Assembly (NCBI GenBank): GCA_004356385.1
Contig: SMXL01000155.1
Location: forward strand, 1 to 7,343
Reading direction: 5' to 3'
Source of the DNA: Bacteroidota bacterium
GTDB taxonomy: Bacteria > Bacteroidota > Rhodothermia > Rhodothermales > UBA10348
DNA length: 7,343 bases
Made by a program: the position numbers and the translations under genes. The notes under the pieces were generated by a model, which worked only from the letters and a program-made list of their open reading frames with translations, was not told where the DNA came from and did no database searches. This document shows, piece after piece, positions 1-6,932 of the stretch (position 1 is its first letter; every line of letters begins with the position of its first letter).

Positions 1-1917
1 CGGGCAGGGAGTGTGGAAGTGGCCGCACCGCAGCAGAATTTTTTATCTGGCTCGAATGACGACGAGGCAAATGCGTTCACAAGCGTAAAACCGACTGATC
101 ACGACCTCATTCAATATCTGCTCGACTACAACGAAAGAGCCCTCTCGGAGAACAAAACTGTTATTACTTTTAAGGCGTCGCGCGAGGAGGACTGGCTGGG
201 GGGGCTCCTGACCTGGATGATTCCACTCGGAATTATTCTCGCCATGTGGATATTTCTCATGAGACGGATGAACCCGGGTTCTCAGGTTCTCAACATCGGA
301 AAGAACAAGGCTGTGCTTTTCGATGTCATGGGAGATCAGAAACTGACTTTCGACGATGTGGCTGGTCTGGAAGAGGCAAAGGAGGAAGTTGTCGAAGTCG
401 TCGAGTTCCTAAAGAACCCAGATCGGTTTACTCGGCTTGGGGGAAAACTCCCAAAAGGTGTCCTGCTCGTGGGCCCGCCAGGTACGGGTAAAACATTACT
501 TGCGAAAGCTGTTGCCGGAGAGGCTGAAGTTCCCTTCTTCTCGTTATCCGGTTCTGATTTTGTTGAGATGTTCGTGGGTGTGGGTGCTGCACGCGTTCGG
601 GATCTTTTCAAATCGGCGAAAGAAAAGGCCCCGTGTATCATCTTCATTGATGAAATCGATGCGATCGGACGTTCCCGTGGTCGAGGAACGATGATGGGAG
701 CCAATGACGAGCGAGAGAATACGCTGAATCAACTCCTGGTTGAGATGGATGGGTTCAATACGGACACGGGAGTCATCATTATGGCAGCTACGAATCGTCC
801 TGATGTATTGGATTCTGCTTTGTTACGACCAGGCCGATTCGACCGGCAGATTTTACTGGACAAACCGGACAAACGAGAACGAGAAGAGATTTTCAGAGTG
901 CACACGAGGGATTTGATGATATCCGAGGTCGTCAATCTGAATATTCTCGCTGCTCAGACACCGGGCTTTGCTGGTGCGGAAATTGCAAACGTGTGTAACG
1001 AAGCCGCCCTGCTTGCTGCCAGAGAGGACAAAGAAGCCGTTGAGATGGACGATTTTGAAAAATCCATCGACCGGGTTATCGCAGGACTTGAGAAGAAAAA
1101 CAAGATCATCTCTCCGGAAGAACGCGAGATCGTGGCCTACCACGAAGCGGGCCATGCCATTACCGGGTGGTTCCTTCGCTATACGGATCCCGTTGTAAAG
1201 GTATCGATTGTACCGAGGGGATTGGCCGCGCTCGGTTATGCCCAGTACTTGCCAGAAGAACGCTACCTCTATACGAAGGAGGCGCTGATGGACAGAATGA
1301 CCATGGCCATCGGCGGTCGTGTCGCTGAGGAGATTATCTTTGGACGTATTTCGACAGGCGCTCAAAACGACCTGGAGCGAATTACGAAAATGGCCTACGC
1401 CATGGTTGCTGATTATGGGATGAGCGAAAAAATCGGATCCGTCAGCTTTAATCTGTCCGGTGCTGCCGCGGAGGGCCCTGTTTTTCAGAAACCGTACTCG
1501 GACGAAACTGCGTGGATTATCGACGAAGAGGTCAGGGAACTTATCGAAATTGTTCGAAAAAAGGCTCGTGACCTGTTAAAGAAGAAGAGAAAGAAACTGG
1601 AGGAAATGGCAAAAACACTTCTTGAGAAGGAAGTACTCGGAGCGGTGGAGTTGCTCAATATCCTCGGTCCTCGGCCGTATGGAGATTACATAGATATCGC
1701 AGCGGAAGCTAAGAAAGCTGAAGACGCAAAAGTCGAAGCGGCTGCTAAAAGGAAGGCTAAGGCTGCAGAAAAGGACCTTGCAAATGATGGCGAGCCCCAA
1801 TCCCAAAACTCAAAAGTCATGGAGCCCAGCGGGGATGGAGCGTCGAGCGAGCAGGATCCAGCAATTGAAGGTGCACCCGGAGGCGAAAAAGAACTTTCCG
1901 AATCTAAATCGGAATAA
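1..1917 (+). CDS. ftsH: ATP-dependent zinc metalloprotease FtsH, 5' end outside the window
   Basis: FtsH is a membrane-anchored AAA+ protease that unfolds and degrades membrane and short-lived cytosolic proteins. The frame is open to base 1, so the GTG at 13 is probably internal. The first membrane helix and most of the periplasmic domain must lie upstream. Visible in order are the end of the periplasmic domain, the second membrane helix (about 193-261), Walker A GPPGTGKT (472-495), pore loop MFVGVG (from 568), Walker B IDEID (646-660), the second region of homology with two arginines in RPGR (826-837), the zinc site HEAGH (1141-1155) and the third-ligand Asp in QNDLE (1369-1371). All key residues are intact. 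After the usual C-terminal helix and GPRPYG (ends 1683) there is an extra 77-residue tail, Lys/Ala-rich at first and then rich in Ser, Gly, Pro and Glu. The stop is TAA. A probable terminator follows about 110 bases later, so ftsH is likely transcribed separately from the str operon. Confidence 0.97.
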   Translation, partial: RAGSVEVAAPQQNFLSGSNDDEANAFTSVKPTDHDLIQYLLDYNERALSENKTVITFKASREEDWLGGLLTWMIPLGIILAMWIFLMRRMNPGSQVLNIGKNKAVLFDVMGDQKLTFDDVAGLEEAKEEVVEVVEFLKNPDRFTRLGGKLPKGVLLVGPPGTGKTLLAKAVAGEAEVPFFSLSGSDFVEMFVGVGAARVRDLFKSAKEKAPCIIFIDEIDAIGRSRGRGTMMGANDERENTLNQLLVEMDGFNTDTGVIIMAATNRPDVLDSALLRPGRFDRQILLDKPDKREREEIFRVHTRDLMISEVVNLNILAAQTPGFAGAEIANVCNEAALLAAREDKEAVEMDDFEKSIDRVIAGLEKKNKIISPEEREIVAYHEAGHAITGWFLRYTDPVVKVSIVPRGLAALGYAQYLPEERYLYTKEALMDRMTMAIGGRVAEEIIFGRISTGAQNDLERITKMAYAMVADYGMSEKIGSVSFNLSGAAAEGPVFQKPYSDETAWIIDEEVRELIEIVRKKARDLLKKKRKKLEEMAKTLLEKEVLGAVELLNILGPRPYGDYIDIAAEAKKAEDAKVEAAAKRKAKAAEKDLANDGEPQSQNSKVMEPSGDGASSEQDPAIEGAPGGEKELSESKSE

Positions 1918-1987
1918 AGATTTCGAATCCACCCCTCCTGATGGGGCCAAAATACCTCGTTTTTTCGCTTTCGACCCTCGTATCTAA

Positions 1988-2011
1988 ATTGTTATTGTGA
2001 TATATAACAAT
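1988..2011. repeat. AT-rich perfect inverted repeat between ftsH and rpsL
   Basis: ATTGTTAT (1988-1995) and ATAACAAT (2004-2011) are perfect 8-base inverted arms around an 8-base spacer. The symmetry and 24-base length would suit a dimeric regulator's operator, but the arms are AT-rich and could also just form a weak hairpin in the ftsH 3' untranslated region. The element ends 13 bases before the probable terminator stem. A TATATA at 2001-2006 within it could act as a -10 element, though no matching -35 is seen. Confidence 0.4.
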
Positions 2012-2024
2012 ACCCAATACTAAC

Positions 2025-2044
2025 CGGCTGCTAGAGCCGTTTTT
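2025..2044 (+). terminator. Probable intrinsic terminator of ftsH
   Basis: A GC-rich 5-bp stem, CGGCT (2025-2029) with AGCCG (2035-2039), encloses the loop GCTAG and is followed at once by TTTTT (2040-2044). It sits 108 bases after the ftsH stop and 171 before the rpsL start, where a boundary between two transcription units is expected. The stem is short, so termination may be incomplete. Confidence 0.55.
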
Positions 2045-2090
2045 AGATGCATTAAGGGTTTCTCTCCGCTCAACTCAAGGTTTCTTCATT

Positions 2091-2109
2091 ATTGGAATCG
2101 TGTTCCAAT
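2091..2109. promoter_or_regulatory. Perfect palindrome upstream of rpsL, possible operator
   Basis: ATTGGAA (2091-2097) and TTCCAAT (2103-2109) form a perfect 7-base inverted repeat around TCGTG. It lies after the probable ftsH terminator and just upstream of the TATATT at 2122-2127, so it would overlap the upstream part of a promoter there. That position suits a protein-binding operator. If the element is transcribed, an RNA hairpin is the alternative. There is no T-run after it, so it is unlikely to be a terminator. Confidence 0.4.
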
Positions 2110-2127
2110 CACCAGATACCTTATATT
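2092..2127 (+). promoter_or_regulatory. Tentative str operon promoter
   Basis: A TATATTGT at 2122-2129 resembles both a sigma-70 -10 box and the Bacteroidota -7 element TAnnTTTG, matching it in six of eight positions counting the two free ones. TTGGAA at 2092-2097 looks like a -35 box but is 24 bases away, which is too far for a standard promoter, so the upstream element is unresolved. Transcription would begin near 2134 and give a leader of about 80 bases. Some promoter must lie between the terminator and rpsL; this exact placement is a guess. Confidence 0.25.
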
Positions 2128-2148
2128 GTGAGACTGAAATAACTATCT

Positions 2149-2172
2149 CCGAGGGCCGTTTTGAGGCCTTGG
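2149..2172 (+). promoter_or_regulatory. Leader hairpin upstream of rpsL
   Basis: CC plus AGGGCC (2149-2150, 2152-2157) can pair with GGCCTTGG (2165-2172) around a GTTTTGA loop. This gives 8 bp with one bulged G (2151) and one G-U pair. It would lie in the 5' untranslated RNA, 43 bases before the rpsL start. It is not followed by a T-run, so a structural or regulatory role in the leader is more likely than termination. Confidence 0.3.
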
Positions 2173-2215
2173 TGAGGGATTTTGAAAACATCATTCAGTT
2201 AATACGATAGCGATC

Positions 2216-2590
2216 GTGCCAACGATTCAGCAGCTAGTTCGAAAAGGACGCAAGAAAAAGGTGCGTAAAACCAAGTCACCTGCGCTTTCGCTTTGTCCGC
2301 AGCGTCGCGGTGTTTGTACGCGAGTTTATACAACCACTCCGAAAAAGCCGAATTCGGCCTTACGGAAGGTTGCCAAAGTGCGTCTTACGAACGGTTTTGA
2401 AGTGATTGCCTATATCCCCGGTGAAGGGCACAACCTTCAGGAACACTCGATTGTGCTGGTCAGAGGAGGACGAGTTAAAGACCTGCCAGGTGTAAAGTAT
2501 CACGTCGTCCGAGGTGCACTTGATACGTCCGGAGTTGATGATCGTCGCCAATCGAGATCGAAATACGGCACGAAACGCCCTAAGAATTAG
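2216..2590 (+). CDS. rpsL: 30S ribosomal protein S12
   Basis: S12 lies at the decoding centre of the small subunit and helps monitor codon-anticodon pairing. The product has 124 residues, the usual length. Hallmarks are [36 protein letters not shown] in two adjoining parts, [11 protein letters not shown] and [11 protein letters not shown]. The lysines where streptomycin-resistance changes are known in other bacteria (K43 and K88) have the wild-type residue, and D89, the usual methylthiolation site, is present. The start is GTG at 2216. It is fixed by the conserved MPTI start and by an in-frame stop at 2183-2185 with no ATG between. No Shine-Dalgarno sequence is visible upstream. This is the first gene of the str operon, and a 107-base structured gap separates it from rpsG. 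Confidence 0.98.
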   Translation: MPTIQQLVRKGRKKKVRKTKSPALSLCPQRRGVCTRVYTTTPKKPNSALRKVAKVRLTNGFEVIAYIPGEGHNLQEHSIVLVRGGRVKDLPGVKYHVVRGALDTSGVDDRRQSRSKYGTKRPKN

Positions 2591-2641
2591 GACGATTGGG
2601 TTTTATGCCCGGTTTACGACTGAATGAGAGGGTAATGTAAT

Positions 2642-2673
2642 GGCGTGTTGAAACCTGTGAGTGACAATACGCC
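2642..2673 (+). promoter_or_regulatory. Stem-loop in the rpsL-rpsG gap, candidate S7 autoregulatory site
   Basis: GGCGTGTTG (2642-2650) pairs with CAATACGCC (2665-2673) to form a continuous 9-bp stem with one G-U pair and a 14-base loop. It ends 24 bases before the rpsG start and has no T-run, so it is not a terminator. In Escherichia coli, S7 binds the rpsL-rpsG intercistronic mRNA and represses rpsG translation. The same position here makes an equivalent control site plausible. The structure is seen in the sequence; S7 binding is inferred. Confidence 0.5.
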
Positions 2674-2697
2674 TCATTTGTTTGTCCAAGCGAGACT

Positions 2698-3165
2698 ATG
2701 CGAAGAAGAACTGCAGAAAAGCGGCAGCCGACGCCAGATCCGATTTTTAATGATGTTTTGGTGTCTCGATTTGTCAACGTTGTTATGAACAGCGGGAAGA
2801 AAAATGTTGCCCGTTCTCTGGTTTACCAAGCGTTTGACGTGATCGAAGATCGAACCAAGGAAGAGGGAATCGAGGTGTTTCGACGTGCTGTCAGCAATGT
2901 TGCTCCGTTGGTGGAGGTTCGAAGCCGGCGTGTTGGTGGGGCGACCTACCAGGTTCCGATAGAAGTTCGGCCCGACCGCCGCGTTGCATTGGCATTCAGG
3001 TGGTTGCTTCAGTACGCTCACGCGAGAAACGACAAGAGTATGGCTAATCGATTGGCGAACGAGCTGATCAGTGCGGCGAAAGGAGAGGGCGGGGCGATCA
3101 AGAAGAAGGACGATACGCACCGGATGGCAGAGGCCAACAAGGCATTTGCTCACTTTAGATTTTAA
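2698..3165 (+). CDS. rpsG: 30S ribosomal protein S7
   Basis: S7 is a primary 16S rRNA binder that starts assembly of the small-subunit head and contacts the E and P sites. At 155 residues it matches the usual bacterial length. Recognisable parts are the basic start [33 protein letters not shown], the core [19 protein letters not shown] followed by RPDRR, and the C-terminal [15 protein letters not shown]. The ATG at 2698 gives the expected N-terminus. Only a weak GAG (2692-2694) precedes it, so translation may depend on coupling to rpsL or on the upstream stem-loop. fusA follows after 57 bases. In other bacteria S7 is the autogenous repressor of this operon. Confidence 0.98.
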   Translation: MRRRTAEKRQPTPDPIFNDVLVSRFVNVVMNSGKKNVARSLVYQAFDVIEDRTKEEGIEVFRRAVSNVAPLVEVRSRRVGGATYQVPIEVRPDRRVALAFRWLLQYAHARNDKSMANRLANELISAAKGEGGAIKKKDDTHRMAEANKAFAHFRF

Positions 3166-3169
3166 TTGA

Positions 3170-3186
3170 GAGACTAGTGAGACTAG
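3170..3186 (+). repeat. Tandem GAGACTAG direct repeat in the rpsG-fusA gap
   Basis: GAGACTAG occurs at 3170-3177 and again at 3179-3186, a 9-base period, directly after the rpsG stop. The core GAGACT also occurs at 2130-2135 in the rpsL leader and at 2692-2697 immediately before the rpsG ATG. The two tandem copies may be a local duplication. Confidence 0.6.
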
Positions 3187-3193
3187 AAGTGGT

Positions 3194-3217
3194 GGAGCTG
3201 CAATGGTCTACCGCTGA
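3194..3217 (+). promoter_or_regulatory. Shine-Dalgarno and four-codon mini-ORF ahead of fusA
   Basis: GGAG at 3194-3197 is five bases before an ATG at 3203, which opens a reading frame of four codons (M-V-Y-R) closed by TGA at 3215-3217. The fusA ATG follows five bases after that stop, in another frame. The only good ribosome-binding site in this gap therefore points at the mini-ORF, since it is 25 bases from the fusA start. Ribosomes could terminate there and reinitiate at fusA. Coincidence is possible because such short frames arise easily. Confidence 0.35.
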
Positions 3218-3222
3218 CTGAA

Positions 3223-5319
3223 ATGAGTGATAATCAGAGATATAGCCTGGATAAGATTCGGAACATCGGCATCATGGCCCACATTGATGCCGGAAAGACG
3301 ACTACGACGGAGAGAGTGCTGTTTTATACAGGCCGCGTTCACCGAATGGGAGAGGTTCATGAAGGCGGTGCCACTATGGACTGGATGGAGCAGGAAAAGG
3401 AACGTGGTATCACGATCACTAGCGCGGCAACCACTTGTGCCTGGCAAGATCATCAAATCAACATTATTGACACGCCGGGACACGTTGACTTCACCATAGA
3501 AGTCGAGCGCTCGCTCCGAGTTTTAGACGGTGCTGTAGCACTTTTCTGTGCCGTTGGAGGCGTAGAGCCGCAGTCAGAAACCGTTTGGCGGCAAGCCAAC
3601 AAATACAAGGTGCCGCGCATCTCGTTCATCAATAAGATGGATCGGACGGGAGCAGACTTTGAGAACGCGATCACGCAGATTCGTGATCGACTTAAGGCGA
3701 ATCCTGTTCCTGTACAGGTCCCGATTGGTGAGGGAGAGATGTTTCGAGGAGTGATCGACCTGATTACGAATAAGGCGATCATTTGGCATGATCATACTCA
3801 AGGTGCTACGTGGGACGAGATCGATGTCCCATCCGATTTGAAAGGAATGACGCGTCACTGGCGGATCAACCTTCTGGAGTCTGTTGCTGAGCACAACGAC
3901 GAGCTCCTGATGAAGTACCTCGAGGGCGATGATATCACAGCAGAGGAGCTGAAAAGTGTCGTTCGTGAAGCCACGCTCAGTATGGATATCACGCCGGTCT
4001 TCTGCGGTTCGGCGTTCAAGAATAAGGGCATACAGAGGTTGTTGGATGGTGTAATTGACTATCTACCTAGCCCTGTCGACGTTCCTTCTGTCTCAGGTTT
4101 TGTGCCCGGCACTGAGAAAGAAATCGATCGAGCTGCCGATCCTGATGCTCCATTCAGTGCGATCGCGTTCAAGATTATGACGGATCCTTTTGTAGGGAAA
4201 CTGACGTTTTTCCGTGTTTACTCGGGTTCGCTGAACAAGGGAACTCAAGTTCTAAACGCGAATACGGGTAAGAAGGAGCGTATCGGAAGGATTTTGCTCA
4301 TGCATGCTAACAGCAGAGAGGACGTAGAATATGTAGAAGCAGGAGCTATCGCCGCAGCTGTGGGGCTGAAAAAAATTCACACGGGAGATACGCTGTGTGA
4401 TCCGAAACATCCCGTGATTCTCGAAAAAATGGACTTTCCTGAGCCCGTTATCAGAATTGCGATCGAACCGAAAACGAAAGCAGACAGCGACAAATTGGGA
4501 ATTGGGCTTCAAAAGTTGGCGGAAGAGGATCCGACATTCCAGATTTCCACGGACGATGAGACGGGCCAAACTCTGATCGCTGGGATGGGCGAGCTTCATC
4601 TGGAAATTATCGTAGACCGTCTGAAACGAGAGTTTAAAGTGGAAGCCAATGTGGGTAAACCGCAGGTGGCCTACCGCGAGGCGCTGCAACTTTCGATCGA
4701 TGAACGATATCAGCACAAGAAGCAGAGCGGTGGACGAGGACAGTTCGCCGAAGTTTGGATTGAAATTGGCCCGAACGAGGAGGGTACAGGACTGGAGTTC
4801 GTCGACGAAATAAAGGGCGGATCCATTCCGCGCGAGTATATCTCGTCCGTTGAAAAAGGGATTCGTAGCGCAATGGATCAAGGACCGATCGCCGGTTATC
4901 CTGTTGAAGGTGTAAAGGCACGTCTCTACGACGGAAAATTTCACGATGTCGACTCCGACCAGCTCTCGTTTGAGATTGCAGGACGGATGGCGTTTCGTAG
5001 TGCAGCCCGAAAAGCGAAACCGGCCTTAATGGAGCCTATCATGGGGGTAGAAGTCGTGACTCCTGAAGAGTATATGGGTGATGTGATCGGCGATCTGAAC
5101 AGCCGTCGCGGTCGCATCGAAGGTTTGACGCAGCGACAGGATGCACAGGTGATTAAATCACTGGTGCCGCTTTCGAACATGTTCGGTTATTCCACCGATA
5201 TGCGTTCGATTACACAAGGCCGCGCCATTTATTCCATGCAGTTTGACCACTATGCCGAAGTACCCAAGTCGGTCGCAGAAGAGATTGTCTCTGCCTCCGC
5301 TGGAGTGGTAATGGCATAA
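3223..5319 (+). CDS. fusA: Translation elongation factor G
   Basis: EF-G is the ribosomal GTPase that drives translocation of tRNA and mRNA, and with RRF it recycles ribosomes. The 698-residue product has the normal five-domain length. The GTPase motifs are intact: G1 AHIDAGKT (19-26), G2 RGITI (61-65), G3 DTPGH (83-87), G4 NKMD (137-140) and G5 GSAFKN (262-267). Domain II begins near 290. Domain III contains EEDPTFQ and GMGELHLEI. Domain IV has [11 protein letters not shown] and GGSIPREYI, and domain V ends in [10 protein letters not shown] and a short tail. The ATG at 3223 gives the usual N-terminus and has no Shine-Dalgarno of its own. Composition is near 50% GC with mixed Arg and Leu codons, including AGA. 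tuf follows after 50 bases without a terminator. Confidence 0.98.
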   Translation: MSDNQRYSLDKIRNIGIMAHIDAGKTTTTERVLFYTGRVHRMGEVHEGGATMDWMEQEKERGITITSAATTCAWQDHQINIIDTPGHVDFTIEVERSLRVLDGAVALFCAVGGVEPQSETVWRQANKYKVPRISFINKMDRTGADFENAITQIRDRLKANPVPVQVPIGEGEMFRGVIDLITNKAIIWHDHTQGATWDEIDVPSDLKGMTRHWRINLLESVAEHNDELLMKYLEGDDITAEELKSVVREATLSMDITPVFCGSAFKNKGIQRLLDGVIDYLPSPVDVPSVSGFVPGTEKEIDRAADPDAPFSAIAFKIMTDPFVGKLTFFRVYSGSLNKGTQVLNANTGKKERIGRILLMHANSREDVEYVEAGAIAAAVGLKKIHTGDTLCDPKHPVILEKMDFPEPVIRIAIEPKTKADSDKLGIGLQKLAEEDPTFQISTDDETGQTLIAGMGELHLEIIVDRLKREFKVEANVGKPQVAYREALQLSIDERYQHKKQSGGRGQFAEVWIEIGPNEEGTGLEFVDEIKGGSIPREYISSVEKGIRSAMDQGPIAGYPVEGVKARLYDGKFHDVDSDQLSFEIAGRMAFRSAARKAKPALMEPIMGVEVVTPEEYMGDVIGDLNSRRGRIEGLTQRQDAQVIKSLVPLSNMFGYSTDMRSITQGRAIYSMQFDHYAEVPKSVAEEIVSASAGVVMA

Positions 5320-5369
5320 AACATGAACCAGAAGAACTCAGATAATTAGTTCAAACGAAGACCAAGACC

Positions 5370-6563
5370 ATGGCGAAAGAGAAATTTCAGCGTACGAAGC
5401 CTCACGTAAACGTAGGCACGATTGGACACGTTGACCACGGTAAGACGACGCTCACGGCAGCGATCACGCAGGTGCTGTCGAAGCGCGTATCGGGCATCAA
5501 CGAGATTCGTTCGTTTGATTCGATTGACAACGCTCCCGAGGAGCGCGCGCGTGGCATCACGATCGCGACGGCTCACGTGGAGTACGAGACCAAGAACCGG
5601 CACTATGCGCACGTCGACTGCCCGGGCCACGCGGACTATGTCAAGAACATGGTGACGGGCGCCGCGCAGATGGACGGCGCGATCCTCGTGGTCGCGGCGA
5701 CGGACGGTCCGATGCCTCAGACGCGCGAGCACATATTGCTCGCCCGCCAGGTCGGAGTGCCCTACATCGTCGTCTTTTTGAACAAAGTCGACCTCGTCGA
5801 CGACGAGGAGCTCCTCGAGCTCGTCGAGATGGAGGTGCGCGAGCTTCTCGACCAGTACGAATTCCCAGGCGACGACATTCCGATCATATCGGGCTCGGCT
5901 CTCGGCGCGCTCAACGGCGAGGAGAACTGGGAGGACAAGGTGGCCGAGCTCATGGAAGTGGTCGACAGCTACATCCCGACGCCGGATCGCGATACCGAGA
6001 AGCCGTTCTTGATGCCGATCGAGGATGTGTTTTCGATCACGGGTCGCGGGACCGTCGTGACGGGCAGAATCGAACGCGGCGTAGTCAAGGTGGGCGAGAC
6101 GGTCGATATTATCGGCTTGCAGGAGGAGAAGCAATCGACGACGGTCACGGGCGTTGAGATGTTTCGCAAGCTCCTCGACTCGGGCCAGGCGGGCGACAAC
6201 GTAGGCCTTCTCTTACGAGGCACGGACAAGGAAGCGGTCGAGCGCGGTATGGTCGTGATCAAGCCCGGCTCGGTGAAGCCCCACAAGGAATTTGACGCCG
6301 AGGTTTATATCCTTTCGAAGGACGAGGGCGGGCGTCATACGCCGTTCTTCAAGGGCTATCGTCCGCAGTTTTACTTCCGTACGACCGACGTAACGGGAGA
6401 CATCGAGCTTCCGGAAGGAGTCGAGATGGTGATGCCGGGCGACAATACACAGTTCGAGGTCAAGCTGATCTCGCCGATTGCGATGGAGCAGGGACTTCGC
6501 TTCGCCATCCGCGAGGGCGGCCGAACGGTCGGAGCCGGTGTCGTATCAAAAATTAAAGACTAA
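5370..6563 (+). CDS. tuf: Translation elongation factor Tu
   Basis: EF-Tu carries aminoacyl-tRNA to the ribosomal A site as a GTP complex. The 397-residue product is full length. The GTPase motifs are G1 GHVDHGKT (19-26), G2 RGITI (61-65), G3 DCPGH (83-87, with the catalytic His), G4 NKVD (138-141) and G5 SAL (176-178). Domain II includes [17 protein letters not shown], and domain III includes [24 protein letters not shown] in two parts. It sits in its classical place between fusA and rpsJ. Base use is unlike the neighbours: sampled 60-base lines are 58-68% GC against about 50-52% in fusA and rpsJ, with strong preference for CTC, CGC, GTC and ATC codons. The first 25 or so codons and the last few resemble the flanks. 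Strong codon selection or recombination with a second tuf copy could explain this. No clear Shine-Dalgarno precedes the ATG. Confidence 0.98.
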   Translation: MAKEKFQRTKPHVNVGTIGHVDHGKTTLTAAITQVLSKRVSGINEIRSFDSIDNAPEERARGITIATAHVEYETKNRHYAHVDCPGHADYVKNMVTGAAQMDGAILVVAATDGPMPQTREHILLARQVGVPYIVVFLNKVDLVDDEELLELVEMEVRELLDQYEFPGDDIPIISGSALGALNGEENWEDKVAELMEVVDSYIPTPDRDTEKPFLMPIEDVFSITGRGTVVTGRIERGVVKVGETVDIIGLQEEKQSTTVTGVEMFRKLLDSGQAGDNVGLLLRGTDKEAVERGMVVIKPGSVKPHKEFDAEVYILSKDEGGRHTPFFKGYRPQFYFRTTDVTGDIELPEGVEMVMPGDNTQFEVKLISPIAMEQGLRFAIREGGRTVGAGVVSKIKD

Positions 6564-6590
6564 TCCGAGAAGTCAATCCAGGACAACAAC

Positions 6591-6899
6591 ATGGCAAGCC
6601 AGAAAATTCGGATCAAGCTCAAGTCTTACGATCACACGCTGATCGACAAGAGCGCTGAAAAGATTATTAAGACGGTCAAATCTACCGGAGCGGTAGTGAG
6701 TGGCCCGATTCCACTCCCCACTCAAAAGGTCATTTATACGGTATTGAAGAGTCCGCATGTGGATAAGAAGGCTAGAGATCAATTTGAAATCCGCAGTCAC
6801 AAGCGACTGATAGACATTTTGTCGACGAGTAGCAAGACCGTGGATGCACTAATGAAGCTCGAGTTGCCCAGTGGCGTCGATGTCGAAATAAAAGTCTGA
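6591..6899 (+). CDS. rpsJ: 30S ribosomal protein S10 (NusE)
   Basis: S10 is a head protein of the small ribosomal subunit and, as NusE, also takes part in NusB-dependent transcription antitermination. The 102-residue product is the typical length and nearly all of it is recognisable: [34 protein letters not shown], the [13 protein letters not shown] loop, HKRLIDI, and the ending [20 protein letters not shown]. The ATG at 6591 gives the usual N-terminus, and an AGGA at 6580-6583 lies seven bases upstream, a fair ribosome-binding site. It follows tuf by 27 bases and is surely cotranscribed. The usual next gene, rplC, is absent; a lipoprotein gene begins 33 bases after the stop, with no terminator between. 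Confidence 0.98.
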   Translation: MASQKIRIKLKSYDHTLIDKSAEKIIKTVKSTGAVVSGPIPLPTQKVIYTVLKSPHVDKKARDQFEIRSHKRLIDILSTSSKTVDALMKLELPSGVDVEIKV

Positions 6900-6932
6900 T
6901 TTTAGATTTTGGGCTTAGAAACAGGAACCAGG

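Noticed and set aside
853..1365. 170-codon minus-strand open frame inside ftsH
   Set aside because: It overlaps the conserved AAA+ and protease core of FtsH and shows no recognisable motif.
1932..1965. CCCC/GGGG hairpin followed by a T-run after ftsH as a terminator
   Set aside because: The stem is only 4 bp and the T-run starts 14 bases after it, so it lacks terminator geometry. The stem at 2025-2039 is better.
1778..1987. 69-codon plus-strand frame running past the ftsH stop
   Set aside because: Most of it is an out-of-frame reading of the FtsH tail; there is no ribosome-binding site or family resemblance.
2182..2208. TTGAAA and TACGAT as a promoter right before rpsL
   Set aside because: The spacer is only 15 bases, and transcription would start essentially at the GTG, giving a leaderless mRNA. 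This is too weak to annotate.
4252..4944. 230-codon minus-strand open frame inside fusA
   Set aside because: It lies wholly within an intact, conserved fusA, has no family resemblance and has no gene-like context.
5320..5369. Assembly join at fusA-tuf, suspected because tuf composition differs
   Set aside because: The gene order fusA-tuf-rpsJ is the classical one, flanking composition is the same on both sides, and both ends of tuf are intact. Nothing in the sequence shows a break, though read mapping would be the proper test.
5346..6134. 262-codon open frame on the minus strand opposite tuf
   Set aside because: The protein is Arg/His/Leu/Val-rich with no recognisable motif. Strongly GC-biased codons in tuf clear stop codons from the opposite strand, so this is a shadow frame.
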